Positions 41,402 to 53,669 of a DNA stretch of 64,000 nt are shown here, piece after piece. This DNA is from Aplectana chamaeleonis (lineage: Eukaryota > Nematoda > Chromadorea > Rhabditida > Cosmocercidae). Position numbers and translations under genes: made by a program. The number at the start of each line of letters is the position of its first letter. Positions within the stretch are counted from its first letter, which is position 1. A model generated the notes under the pieces. The model had not been told where the DNA came from and ran no database searches. It saw nothing but the letters and a program-made list of their open reading frames with translations. The stretch lies in assembly GCA_029168955.1 (NCBI GenBank), contig JAPDOI010001377.1, positions 122,823 to 186,822 of the forward strand, given 5' to 3'.

Positions 41402-42862
41402 GCTAGGTCTCGCTAGTAATTGATTAATAAACAAAAATTAACAGTACATCCTAGGACTCACTAATGGATCACTATGGACGGAGAGTGGAGGGAGAGGACC
41501 CAATACTCGGCGGCCACCGAAGAAGCGAGACCGGCAGTGATTAAATTAATCCCCACACTGTGGACCCGACCTACCTAGTTCCACCCCAGCCACAGAGGCG
41601 CTAACTGGACACAGGAGCCCTTGAAGAAATTGAAACTATCGCCAATCCCTGGATGAGGGATCGCAGCGACACTGCTTGGCAGAAAAAATTGTGCGCGGGA
41701 AAACGAAGAGAGAGTGGCTATTGATCAAAAAATTTTGCGCCCAACTGCTGAGCGCGGCTATCTCCCTGTGGGACACCAACGATATGTGCCACGAAGGCAC
41801 CCACACAGTCCCAGAAGATTTGGCCACAAAGGCCCAGGAAGGTTTACACCCGATGAGTTGGCCACGAAGGCCAGAACAGAATGTTCCCGAAGGAATCCAG
41901 ACGCCACCCAGGCAAATGAGACCCCCAAAGAGAAGAACAGAAACTAAATAGCCACGAAGGCTATTGCAGACGACGGCGGTTGCCTCAGCAGAGCAATCAC
42001 CCCCTTAAATACGCATTTAGCCGCTGCGCAGCCGCGCCGCAAACTTAAAGCAGCTCCGACTATTGTAGGTCACCGCTCGCTTACACTGCCCTTCGCTTCA
42101 GAGGGGCTTGATCAAACACCGGCGATCTCCCCTCCACTCTCTCCGACAGCTGTGCCAGGCCGCGTATTAGCGTATTACGAATAACAACACTGCACACGTA
42201 TTAATATATAACCCTTTTATCCTTATGGCACTAACACCTAAGGAAACCACTGGGTTCGCATTTACAAACACTTAAGGTTCCAATAGGCTCAGTTCCCACA
42301 GCGCGTAGTATATAGCGTAGTCTACCACGGCGCAATATATGTAGCGTAGTACGTGGTGGCGTAGTATCGCACCTCTCCCACTAGTCAACCGCACATCCCT
42401 GCGGTGAGTAATACCAGAGGCCGATGTGGCTCCACCAACTTCCAGGCCGCTCGACCAAAGTCGAGCCGGCGCCCGAATGCCGGCCTCCTCAACACTCTGA
42501 CATTCGCTTGGGAGTTGCCTCGATGAAAAGTAAGAGTCGCCTCGTGACATCGAGGCAACTCCCGCCGAATCGGCTTTGGCGTAGCCTTATTACGGTGAAA
42601 TTGTAGCCCCAGCTGGGAAAAAAGTGAGGCGACTTTAGTGACTGCCCGACGAGATGATGTCTCGCCTCACTATAGCCTCACTTTCGCCTTGCATTCCTCT
42701 CACACTAAGAACTCTGTGAGTAAATTTTCGCCTCACATCCTTCTCACATTACGAATTTTGTAGTGAAATTGTCGCCTCCTAATCTTCTTACACTGAAAAT
42801 TTTGTCGTGAAATCATGGCTTTTTCCTATGTCATATGCACATATCGCTTCGCATTCCTCTCA
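41402..42862. other. No confident gene; small repeats and a hairpin
   Basis: An open frame 41676-41951 of 91 codons lacks an ATG start and has no known domain; I do not call it. A hairpin with GAGTTGCCTCGATG facing CATCGAGGCAACTC lies at 42511-42558. Three diverged units of about 45 bp (TTCGCCTCACATCCTTCTCA-like) fill 42690-42820. GCGTAGTA words recur at 42300-42370. It might be retrotransposon-derived, but I see no LTR pair or primer site. Confidence 0.45.
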
Positions 42863-43198
42863 GGCCCCCGTCATAGTCGGCCGAAAGCGGCCGTCCTAGT
42901 CCCGCGCGGTCGATAGGTATGAGAAGCACGCAAAATGGGGAGAAATGAAGTGATAAAAATCATCCTCGAATGATAAAAATCGTCCTATGATATGATAAAG
43001 TTTTACTCTAACTGATAAAAACCGTCATGAATGATAAGAATCCACCTGATACGACCAAGGACGACATAGAGAAGATGGAATTTTATCAGTTGAGGATGAT
43101 TTTTATCACTTCATTTCTTCCCGTCCTTCGTGTGTCTCATAGATATCGACCGGGTGGGACTAGGACGCCCGGTTTTTCGGTCGACTATGACGGGGGCC
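42863..43198. mobile_element. GGCCCC-ended element with TCA duplication
   Basis: GGCCCCCGTCATAGTCGGCC and the inverse GTCGACTATGACGGGGGCC bound 336 bp, flanked by TCA (42860-42862, 43199-43201). The inside is a palindrome with repeated GATAAAAATC(A/G)TCCT words and CGGTCGATA near the end. The second family member is 53670-54311. A 3-bp target with GG-starting ends hints at PIF/Harbinger, by inference. Confidence 0.8.
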
Positions 43199-43841
43199 TC
43201 ACAGTAGAAAATTTATTGCAGATCATTGTTTAGCGATCAAAACCATGATTCAATTCCTGAAAGTTTAGGTTCCTGGCAAAAGTAAAGATTTTAAGGCAAG
43301 CAGTAAAAGCTCGTTTGTGAGCTGGAATGCCGCGATCTTCACGTATTAAGTGAAGTAAAATCAAGTGTTTGGTCCATATCACGCGTGATTTTGCTTTGAT
43401 ATGTTCTACGGATAAGCTCATACAATGCGATCTCTCGTTTCGCACAAATCTTGTAAATAGTTGGTTCAAACTCGACTGCCAAATCATACTTTCAACTATT
43501 TCATTACATTTCCTAAAAATCAAATTATTCTACGCCAAATCGTTCTCAGGAATATTTCAAAACTTTTCCCATTTTTCTTCACCTTCCCCTTTTAACTGAG
43601 TATATTTCTAAAATTTTGAAAAAACGGCCATGCCAAATCTTTACTTTTGCCAGGAACCTAAACTTTCAGGAATTTCATTTATTTTTCCTAAAGGTTTCCT
43701 TTCTAACATGGTTTATGCCTGGTGGTGTTAATTCAAAGAAAACCCACTGATGCCCTGCCCCCCCCCTTCTATGACGTCCTGCGCGCTCCCACTGATGTCC
43801 TGCACACTTTCTTCGGCGTTCTGCGCACACCCATTAGAGTC

Positions 43842-44148
43842 ACAAGCACGCTCATGCCGATCACGTTTTCCGCAGGGCTACCTTAACCCTCACTTCGAAA
43901 ATCTTCCAAGTAACAGCCTGGATAGGAGCACATCGTAATAGCCACCAATCATGTTTGCACCATTTCGACCTCCTTTGCCATTTTCCAGTGGCTTCTCGCA
44001 GAGAGCGGTGTGTGAATGAATGCATCCCGCTCTTCCGCCCTTTTATACCTCGCATGTTATGAGCGTGTGTTATCGTTCGTTATCATGTTTTGTTCAAGAA
44101 TGGTTACGGTAGCCCTGCGGAAAAAACGATCGACATTGGCGTGCTTGT
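43842..44148. mobile_element. Element with 9-bp duplication inside the MSE-2 minisatellite
   Basis: ACAAGCACGCTCATGCCGAT and the near inverse ATCGACATTGGCGTGCTTGT bound 307 bp. The flanks are ATTAGAGTC (43833-43841) and ATTTGGGTC (44149-44157), a 9-bp duplication of repeat-unit sequence with two changes. The 9-bp target and long ends suggest a Mutator-like non-autonomous element. MSE-4 has the same insertion at 52559-52881; MSE-3 has the uninterrupted unit near 49611-49635. Confidence 0.8.
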
Positions 44149-44157
44149 ATTTGGGTC

Positions 44158-45025
44158 CCGCAAACTTTTACGGCGTCCGGCGCGCATCCCACTTGGGTCC
44201 CACATACGTTCTACGGCGTCTTTGCGCACTTCCACTTGGTTAACTCACAGATTCTACGGCGTCCAACGTACTTTCGTTTGGGTTTCACACACTTTCCACG
44301 GCTTACTGCGCACACCCATTTGAGTCCACACTTTCTACGGCGTCCGGCACACTTTCATTTGGGTCCCACACACTTACTACGGCGTTCTGCGCACACCCAT
44401 TTGGGTCCGCACACTTTCTACGGCGTCCGGCGCACTCCACGTGGGTCTCGCACACTTTCTACGGCGTCCGGCACACTCTCATTTGGGTCCCACACACTTA
44501 CTACGGCGTTCTGCGCACAGCCATTTGGGTCCCGCACACTTTATACGGCGTCCGGCGCACTCCAACGTGGGTCTCGCACACTTTCTACGGCGTCCGGCAC
44601 ACTCTCATTTGGGTCCCACACACTTACTACGGCGTTCTGCGCACACCCATTTGGGTTCCGCACACTTTCTACGGCGTCCGGCGCACTCTCATTTGGGTCC
44701 CGCACGCTTTGTACGGCGTCCGTCACACCTCTCATTTGGGTCCCACACACTTACTACGACTTACTGCGCACACCCATTTGGGTCCCGCACACTTTATACG
44801 GCGTTCTGCGCACACCCATTTGGGTCCCACACACTTTCTAGGGCGTTCTGCGCACACCCATTTGGGTCACGCATACTTTCTACGGCGTCCGGCGCACTCC
44901 CATTTGGGTCTCGCACACTTTCTACGGCATTCTGCGCACACCCATTGGGGTCCCGCACACTTTCTACGGCATCTTTCGCACTCCTGCTGGGGTCCCGCAA
45001 ACTATCTACGGCGTTCTGTGGGGCA
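44158..45025. repeat. Main minisatellite core of MSE-2
   Basis: Units CACTTTCTACGGCGTCCGGC and GCACTCTCATTTGGGTCCCG (about 42 bp together) vary in the second half (CCATTTGGGTCCC, TCATTTGGGTCCC, CCACGTGGGTCTC). ORFs to 240 codons (RRPAHSHLGPAHFL type) arise from the frame-preserving unit. Confidence 0.95.
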
Positions 45026-46414
45026 CTTCTTAGTCACACCGTGCGGCGTTCCAAAAAGTACTTCCGAGATCCCGCCGTATTGATTGAAGCGTTGCCCCGT
45101 CAAAACCTGAGCAAAAGCCTATCAGTAACAGTGTTTATTTCACTAGTTCATTTTTACGAATAAGTAAACGTCGGATGGTTTATAATAACATGTTTACGTG
45201 TTTTTGTCTTTCTCGACCCTCAATTTTGAGGTTCCGCAAAAATTGAGCAACCAACTTCAAATTTTGACAGGAGCTAGGTGCACACAAAACCAGCTCCCTG
45301 GCCGAATATGAGCTCTCTAGCTCAACGATAAGTGTTCCAACAAGATCGTGAACGCCAACTGAAAAAAGGAGATGAACATTTTTCGACCAAAATGACGTGG
45401 TTTTGACACATTTTCTCGAATCTCAGGAAACCATTCCGGACCATTTTTTGAACAGTTATTCGCCTTTTTAAAGTATATTAAATGCAAAAAGAACGGTCTT
45501 CTTACGTTTACTCTGGACCCTGATACTGAGATCAGGGGGTTGCGCGATGGCGAATCGAAGCCAAATCTGGTGAGCGCTTCGCGCTCACCACAATTCCTGA
45601 AAGTTTAGGTTCCTGGCAAAAGTAAAGATTTGGCATGGCCATAGAAATATACTCAGTTAAGAAGGAAAATAAAGAAAAAATGAGAAAAGGTTTGAAATAT
45701 TCCTGAGAACGATTTGGCGTAGAATAATTTGTTTAGCGGGAAATGAAGTGAAATAGTTGAAAGTATGATTTGGCAGTGGAGTTTGAACCAACTATTGATA
45801 CGAGTTGTGCAAAACGAGAGATCGCCTTGTCTGTGCTTATCCGTAGAACATATCAAAGCGAAATCACGCGTGAAATGGGAAGCATCAAAACTTTTCAGGA
45901 GCTGTAATGCGGCTGTCTTCACGTATTAGGTGATGTAAAATCAACACGCGTGATTTCGGCTTTGATATGTTCTACGGATAAGCACAGACAAGGCGATCTC
46001 TCGTTTTGCAACTCGCATCAATAGTTGGTTCAAACTCGACTGCCAAATCATACTTTCAACTTATTTCACTTCATTTCCCGCTAAACAAATTATTCTACGC
46101 CAAATCGTTCTCAGGAATATTTCAAAACCTTTTCTCATTTTTTTTATTTTCCCTTCTTAACTGAGCACTATTTCTATGAAGTTTTCGCTCACAGAAACTT
46201 TGCGTGAACCTGAGACGGATTAGTTAGTTAGAACGGTGGTGACTCCGTCATATTGCTGTACGTAGGTATGGACTTTCTGAGCAGGGTGCCGTACATTTAC
46301 AGCAGGCCGTGGGGTATCACAATGTGGGATCAAAAGCAAAACATAAGTACCAGCAGTAAATCGTCGGTTGCTACCGGCATAAAATTCACAACCCCTTCTG
46401 CACTTCCTTCCCTT

Positions 46415-47264
46415 ACTCTGCCAATTCGAGACTTGATGCCGCAGCAAAAGAGACTTGATGCTCATGTACAAGTCGGCATGAAGTCTTAATTTGCCGCGCT
46501 AAATTCACTGTATGGGTGAATTTGCCGCTAGGAGAGGTGAGAATGAGGTGAATTTCCCGTGAAAATGGTGCGAACTGGCAGCGAGAGAGGGTCCAATTTA
46601 CCCCGAAAATGAGGTGAATTAACCTCGAAAAATGGGTGAATTTACCCCGAAAATTTCACGAATTTGAAGGTCCACAGCAAGGAAGCCCCCCCTTGTCCGC
46701 AACATGAGCGTAATCTTCACCGAGGTCTGCGGTGAGGAGCCACCCTCTGCGGACCCCGGCGTAACTCGTCCCCCGTCGTGAGGATACCCACTGTATCCTC
46801 CCAGCAATAAATTATGCTGGCCTCCGGAGAGTGCCCCGAAGTGACCTTTCAGGGCCGGCAGCAGAATGCCGAATGAGGACTCTGGTGGGATGAGGCTGTT
46901 TTTTACCGGCGGTGCTCATAGTAAACACATTGAGACGTGATCACATTGAGACGTGATTATTCGTTTTATCATGTTTTCGCTGGGATGTTTTCATTTGTTT
47001 AGAAATTTCTGAGATGCCAGCAACGGCGGTCATTTCACCCTTTGCGCTGAGTGGTATCCAGCCGCTCAACAACTGATATGCATTAACATGTTAGCGCAGG
47101 CGGTATTTTCACGCTTTGCGCTTCCTGATATCCAACCGCTCAACAAATTCACCCTTTGCGCGGATAAGCTTTCATGACGGCGCTAAAGGTGAATTTGATG
47201 CCTTATGATAACAAAGCGTGATAAGGCCGCTTTCGCCGAAGCATCAAGTCTCGAATTGGCAGAG
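46415..47264. mobile_element. TA-flanked element, right copy
   Basis: Reverse complement of 40280-41132, with CTCTGCCAATTCGAGACTTG at the left and its inverse at the right, TA on both sides. Carried along within the 3-kb unit. Confidence 0.75.
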
Positions 47265-47739
47265 TACGTCGCTACCCACTGGCCTTTCTTCCAATTTGTA
47301 GAGTTCACAAGCTATTAATCTCGCCTTACCGTGTCTATCATGATAAGGACAAACGCATTCTCATTTTATATGATGTTTCCCTAGTTCACCAACGTCATGC
47401 CCTTGTTCTCAATGAATGAAAATAGTAGGTGGTTGTTTATGTTTTTTGTGGTGCAGATTTTTGATAAGCTCAGACTTGCAACATATAAAACTGGTTTTGG
47501 AAGTTAGGGAATCAGATTGACTGAGCCGGTTGCAATGAGTGGCGAACAGAGAAGGTGCCGAAGTGGACCTGCTGCTTGTTTCCTAAAACTGGCGAAAATG
47601 TCTCAGGAGTTCTGCGTCAATCTCGAAACGCGTCGCACGCTTCTCAAAATTCATGTTTTCTAATCTGTTTTCTTCTCCCACAAAGGTTAGATTTAGCATT
47701 AAATAATTTAAAAACCTTTTTCAAATTGCTTCGCTCTTG

Positions 47740-48940
47740 GTAACGTCCTGCACCTCCACTGCGGTCCTGCTAACTTTTGATGACCTGCACACTCCCGCTC
47801 GTGACCTGTGCATTTTCTATGACGCCCTGCACACTCCCGCTGGGACCTGCGCACCCTCTATGACGTCCTGCACCTACCATTTGGGTCCCTGCACACTATC
47901 TGTGACAGCTGCACACTCGCGTTGGGGTCCTGCACATTCAATGACGTCCTGCACTCCTACTCAGGACCTGCACATTTTTCTGTTATGTCCTGCACACTCC
48001 AGCTGGGGTCCTGCACAATTTCTATGACGTCCTGCACACTTCTCTGGGGTCCTGCACATTTCTACGATGTCACTGCACACTCCCGCTGGGGTCCTGCACA
48101 ATTTCTATGACGTCCTGCACACTTCCTTTGGGGTCCTGTACACTTTCAATGACGTCCTGCTCACTCCCGCTGGAGACCTGCACATTTTCTATGATGTCCT
48201 GCACACTTCCACCGGGGTCCTGCACACTTTCTATGACGTCGTGCATACTCCCACTGAGGGTCCTGCACACTTTCTACGATGTCCTGCACACTCCCGCTGG
48301 GGTCCTGCTGCAATTTCTATGACGTCCTGCACACTTCCTTTTGGGGGTCCTGTACACTTTCAATGACGTCCTGCACACTCCCGCTGGGGACCTGCACATT
48401 TTCTATGATGTCCTGCGCACTTCCACCGGGGTCCTGCACACTTTCTATGACGTCCTGAACACTTCCTCTGGGGTCCTGCACATTTCTACGATGTCCTGCA
48501 CACTCCCGCTGGGGTCCTGCACAATTCTCTATGACGTCCTGCACTTCCTTTGGGGTCCTGTACACTTTCGTGACGTCCTGCACACTCCCGCTGGAGACCT
48601 GCACATTCTATGATGCCCTGCACACACTTCCACCGGGGTCCTGCACACTTTCTATGACGTCGTGCATACTCCACCTGGGGTCCTGCACACTTTCTACGAC
48701 GTCCTGCACACTTCCGCTGGGTCCTGCACACTTTCCATGACGCCCTGCACACTCCCACTGGGGTCCTCCACTTTCTATGACGTCCTGCACACTTCCCGCT
48801 GGGGTCCTGCACATTCCTACTTGGGGCCTGCACTTTCTATGACGTCTGCACTCCGATTAGGGTCCTGCACACTTACTATGACGTCTTGCACACCTTCACT
48901 GGGGTCCTGCACACCTTTTATGACGCCCTGCATTTTTTGC
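47740..48940. repeat. Minisatellite core of the right 3-kb unit
   Basis: Inverse of the 38595-39800 array (CTGCACACTCCCGCTGGGGTC, TTTCTATGACGTCCTGCACAC). Unit lengths are irregular here, with frequent one- or two-base losses that break the frames open in the left copy. Confidence 0.92.
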
Positions 48941-49334
48941 ATCGCTAGACGACTCGCAGAAGTAATCATGACCCACGGCCAAAAGTGCGCTCCACGGACA
49001 AACTCGGTTGCCCCGATGCAAGTGAGAGGTGACTCGGGCTGATTTTTTGGTAGTCGATAAATGTCGCACCCACCTAAATGTTGGTACCATTTCATACAAG
49101 TTTTGATCGGCCATTCCTATGATATTCGGGACACATGCACACACATACACACACACATCGGGACATAACTGCTTTAAGTATAAGGATATTTCTAATCTTT
49201 TTAAAAAATGGCCATGCCGAATCTTTACTTTTGCCAGGAACCTAAACTTTCAGGAATTTCATTTATTTTTTCTTAAGGTTTCCTTTCTAACATGATTTAT
49301 GCCTGATGGTGTTAATTGAAAGTAAACCCACTGA

Positions 49335-51140
49335 TGTCCTGCCCCACCCCTTCTATGACGTCCTGCGCACTCCACCTGATGGCCTGCACACTTTCTATGA
49401 CGTCCTGCACACTCCCACTGATGTCCTGCATCCTTCCACTGATGTCCTACACACTTTCTATAAGATTGCTGCACACTCCCACTATAGTCCTGCACACTCC
49501 TCACTGATGTCCTGCACACTTTCTATGACATCCTGCACACTCCCACTAATGTCCTGCGCACATTCTGTTACATCTTGCACCTCCCACTGATGTCCTGCAC
49601 ACTTTCTACGGCGTTCTGCGCACACCCATTTGGGTCCGGCACTTTCTACGGCGTCCGGCATCACTTTCATTTGGGTCCCACACACTTTCTAGGGCGTTCT
49701 GCGCACACCATTTGGGTCCCGCACGCACTTTCTACGGCGTCGGCTGCTCCCATGGGTCCCACACACTTCCTACGGCGTCCGGCGCGCTCTCATTTGGGTC
49801 CACCGCACTTTCTGGGCGTTCTGCGCACCCATTGGGTCCACTCTCTGCGGCGTCCGGCTGCACTCCCGCCAGGTCCCGCACACTTTCTACGGCGTTCTGC
49901 GCCCCACCCATTTGGGTCCTGCACACTTTCTACGGCGTCCAGCGCTCACTCTCGTTTGGGTCCCGCACACTTTCTACGGCGTCCGGCTTACTCTCATTTG
50001 GGTCCCACACGCTTTCTAGGGCGTTCTGCGCACACCCATTTGGGTCCCGCACACTTTCTACGGCGTTCTGCGCACACATTTGGGTCCCGCACACTTTCTA
50101 CGGCGTTCTACGCACACCCATTTGGGTCCCGCACTCTCTACGCCGTCCGGCGCACTCCCTGGGGCCACGCACACTTTCTACGGCGTTCTGCGCCCACCAA
50201 TTGGGTCCACACACTTTCTACGGCGTCGGCTCCTCTCAACTGAGTCCACACACTTTCTGAGGGCGTTCTGCGCACACCATTTGAGTCCCACACACTTTCT
50301 ACGGCGTTCTGCGCACACCAATTTGGGTCCCGCACCTCTCTACGGCGTCCGGCGCACTCTCATTTGGGTCCACACTTTCTACGGCGTCCGGCGCACTATC
50401 ATTTGGGTTCTACACACTTTCTAGGGCGTTCTGCGCACACCCATTTGGGTCCCGCACACTTTCTGCGGCGTTCTGCGCACACCCATTTGGGTCTCACACA
50501 TTCACTGCGGCGTTCTGCGCACACCCATTTGAGTCCCGCACACTTTCTACGGCGTCCGGCGCATTCCCACGTGGGTCCCGCACTTTCTACGGCGTCCGGC
50601 GCACTCTCATTTGGGTCCCGCACACTTTCTACGACGTCCGGCGTACTCTACTTTGGGTCCAGCACACTTTCTACGGCGTCCGGCGAACTCTCATTTGGGT
50701 CCCACACACTTTCTAGGGCGTTCTGCGCACACCCATTTGGGTCCCGCACACTTTCTACGGCGTCCGGCGCCCTCTCATTTGGGTCCCGCACACTTTCTAC
50801 GGCGTCCGGCACACTCCTACTTGGGTCCCGCACACTTTCTACGGCGTCCGGCGCACTCTCATTTGGGTCCCACACACTTTCTAGGACATTCTGCGCAGAC
50901 CCATTTGGGTCCCGCACAATTTCTACGGCGTCCGGCGCACTCCCACTTGGGTCGCGCAAACTTTTTACGGCGTTCTGCGCACACCCATTTGGGTATCACA
51001 CACTTTCTACGGCGTTCTGCGCACACCCACTTGGGTCCCGCACACTTTCTACGGCGTCCGGCGCACTCCTACTTTGGTCACACACATGTTCTACGACGTC
51101 TTTCGCACTCCTGCTGGGGTCCCGCACAGTATCTACGGCG
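49335..51140. repeat. Minisatellite core of MSE-3, two zones
   Basis: Zone one (49335-49600) has GACGTCCTGCACACTCCCAC and TGATGTCCTGCACACTTTCT; zone two has GGCGTTCTGCGCACACCCAT and TTGGGTCCCGCACACTTTCT. The change occurs within one unit near 49605. Long ORFs (222 and 281 codons) are repeat effects. Confidence 0.93.
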
Positions 51141-52558
51141 TTCTGTGGCGCACTTCTGAGTCACACCGTGCGGCGTTTCAAAAGTACTTCCGAGATCCCG
51201 CCGTATTGATTGAAGCGTTGCCCGTCAAATCCTGAGCAAAAGCCTATCAGTAACGGTGTTTATTTCACTAGTTCATTTTTACGAATGAGCAAACGTCAGT
51301 TGGTTTAATAACATATTTACGTGTTTTTGTCTTTCTCGACCCTCAATTTTGAGGTTCCGCAAAAATTGAGCTACCAACTTCAAATTTTGACAGGAGCTAG
51401 GTGCAAACAAAACCAGCTTCCTGGCCAAAAATGAACTCTCTAGCTCAACGATAAGTGTTCCAACAAGATCGTGAACGCCAACTGAAAAAAAAAGGAGATG
51501 AACATTTTTTCGACCAAAATGGCGTGGTTTTGACACTTTTTCTCGAATCTCAGGTAACCATTCCGGACCATTTTTTGAACAGTTATTCACCTTTCTAAAG
51601 TGTATTAAATGCAAAAAGAACGGTCTTCCTACGTTTACTCTGGACCCTGATACTGAAATCAGTGGGTTGCGCGAAGGCGAATCAAAGCCAAATCTGGTGA
51701 GCGCTTCGCGCTCACCACAATTCCTGAAAGTTTAGGTTCCTGGCAAAAGTAAAGATTTGGCATGACCGTTTTTTCGAAATTTTAGAAATATACTCAGTTA
51801 AAAGGGGAAGGTGAAGAAAAATGGAACAAGTTTTGAAATATTCCTGAGAACGATTTGGCGTAGAATAATTTGATTTTTAGGAAATGTAATGAAATAGTTG
51901 AAAGTATAATTTGGCAGTCGAGTTTGAACCAACTATTTACAAGAGTTGTGCGAAACGAGAGATCGCATTGTACAAGCTTATCCGTAGAACATATCAAAGC
52001 GAAATCACGCGTGATATGAAACAAACACTTGATTTTACTTCACTTAATACGTGAAGATCGCGGCATTCCAGCTCACAAACGAGCTTTTACTGCTTGCCTT
52101 ATCACGCGTGATTTTCCTTTGATATGTTCTGCGGATAAGCTCATACAATGCGATCTCTCGTTTCGCACAACTCTTGTAAATAGTTGGTTCAAACTCGACT
52201 GCCAAATCATACTTTCAACTATTTCATTACATTTCCTAAAAATCAAATTATTCTATGCCAAATCGTTCTCAGAATGTTTCAAAACTTTCCATTTTCTTCA
52301 CCTTCCCCTTTTAACTGAGTATATTTCTAAAATTTCGAAAAAACGGTCATGCCAAATCTTTACTTTTGCCAGGAACCTAAACTTTCAGGAATTTCATTTA
52401 TTTTCCTGAAGGTTTCCTTTCTAACATGGTGTATGCCTGGTGGTGTTAATTCAAAGCAAACCCACTGATGCCCTGCCCTCCCCTTCTATGACGTCCTGCA
52501 CGCTCGCACTGATGTCCTGCACACGTTCTACGGCGCTCTGCGCACACCCATTTGGGTC

Positions 52559-52881
52559 ACAAGCACGCTCATGCCGATCATTTTTTCCGCAGGGCTACCG
52601 TAACCCTTCTTCGGAAGTTTTCCAGAAGTGTCAGCCTGGATATGAGCACATCGTTATAGCCAACCATCATCTTTGCACAATTTCAGACCTCCTCAGCCAC
52701 TTCCCAGTGGCTTCTCGAAGAAAGAGCGGTGTGTGAATGACTGCATACCGCTCCTCTCCCCTTTTATACCACCCACGCATGTTATGAGGCGTGTGTTATC
52801 GTTCTACGTTATCATGTTTTGTTCAAGAGAGAATGATTACGGTAGCCCTGCGGAAAAAATTATCGGCATGGGCGTGCTTGT
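52559..52881. mobile_element. Element with 9-bp duplication inside the MSE-4 minisatellite
   Basis: Ends ACAAGCACGCTCATGCCGAT and near inverse, flanks ATTTGGGTC (52550-52558) and ATTTGGATC (52882-52890). It sits at the same unit position as in MSE-2, so both copies descend from one insertion. Confidence 0.8.
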
Positions 52882-52890
52882 ATTTGGATC

Positions 52891-53490
52891 CCGCCGAAAC
52901 TTTCTACGGCGTCTTGCTCACTTCCACTTGGTCACCTCACAGTTTTTATGGCGTCCAACGTACTTTCATTTAGGTCCCACACGCTTTTTCTCTGCGGCGT
53001 CCGACGCGCTCTCATTTGGGTCCCACACACTTTCCTACGGCGTCCGACGCGCACTCTTATGTTGGGTCCACACGTTTTCTATGGCGTCCGACGCACTCTC
53101 ATTTGGGTCCACACACTTTTTACGGCGTCCGACACTTCACTCATTTGGGTCCCACACACTTTCTATGGCGCCCGACGCACTGTTATTTGGGTCCCACACA
53201 CTTTCTACGGCGTCCGACGCGCACTCTCATTTGGGTCCCACACACTTTCTACGGCGTCCGACCGCACTCTTATTTGGGTCCACGTTTTCTATGGCGTCCG
53301 ACGCACTTTCATTTGGGTCCCACACACTTTTTACGGCGTCCGACGCGCTACTCATTTGGGTCCCACACACTTTCTACGGCGTTCTGCGCACTCCTACTGG
53401 GGTCCCGCACACTTTCTACAGCGTACTTGCGCACCCTACTGGGGTTCCGCACACTCTCTAAGGCACGTTCTGTGGATTTCTTCTGATTCA
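52891..53490. repeat. Minisatellite core of MSE-4
   Basis: Units of the CTTTCTACGGCGTCCGACGC / CTCATTTGGGTCCCACACA type, with GACGC in place of the GGCGC typical of MSE-2, so this array has its own homogenised variant. Confidence 0.92.
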
Positions 53491-53669
53491 CACCGTGCGG
53501 CGTTCTAAAAAATACATCCAAGATCCCCGCCGTATTGATTGAAGCGTTCAATCCTAAACAAATGCCTATCAGTGACGGTGTTTATTTCATTAGATCATTT
53601 TTACGAATGAGTAAACGTCGGATGGTTTATAATAACATGTTTACGTGTTTTTGTCTCACTTGACCCTCA

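Larger units (their letters stand above)
43254..45593 (+). mobile_element. MSE-2, first of three tandem MSE copies
   Basis: The 5' foldback (43254-43680) begins TTCCTGAAAGTTTAGGTTCC and closes with its inverse. Then come TTTCTAACATGGTTTATGCC, a short minisatellite, an inserted 307-bp element (43842-44148), the main minisatellite (44158-45025), and the 3' module ending GGTGAGCGCTTCGCGCTCACC plus ACAA. That terminal hairpin has a nine-pair stem and TTC loop. The next copy starts at the very next base. No protein-coding content. Confidence 0.82.
46177..49186 (-). mobile_element. 3.0-kb non-coding unit, right inverted copy, 8-bp duplication
   Basis: It is flanked by TATTTCTA at 46169-46176 and 49187-49194. 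Undisturbed MSE foldbacks (43600, 52320) have this sequence once, so it is a true target duplication. The content is the reverse complement of 38325-41401: end TGAAGTTTTCGCTCACAG, TA element (46415-47264), minisatellite (47740-48940), CA repeat and end AGTATAAGGA. It has many single-base losses relative to the left copy, mostly in the array. Confidence 0.85.
45594..51720 (+). mobile_element. MSE-3, second tandem copy, split by the right 3-kb unit
   Basis: The 5' foldback starts at 45594, is cut at 46176 by the unit 46177-49186, and resumes at 49195. Then follow the minisatellite (49335-51140) and the 3' module ending in the hairpin and ACAA at 51720. Without the inserted unit it is about 3.1 kb. 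Unlike MSE-2 and MSE-4 it lacks the 9-bp-duplication element. Confidence 0.82.

Noticed and set aside
41676..41951. Possible gag-like ORF of a retrotransposon
   Set aside because: No ATG, no zinc knuckle, no LTR pair or primer-binding site seen, and an overlapping frame of similar length exists.
43254..43680. MSE 5' foldback as an independent MITE with AATT duplication
   Set aside because: All five MSE copies carry it at the same place, including the diverged MSE-1, and MSE-5 lacks AATT at its outer border. A past independent origin is still possible.
50364..51209. 281-codon ORF, and 291 codons at 58591-59466
   Set aside because: They are pure minisatellite translation; comparable frames exist on both strands and in other arrays.
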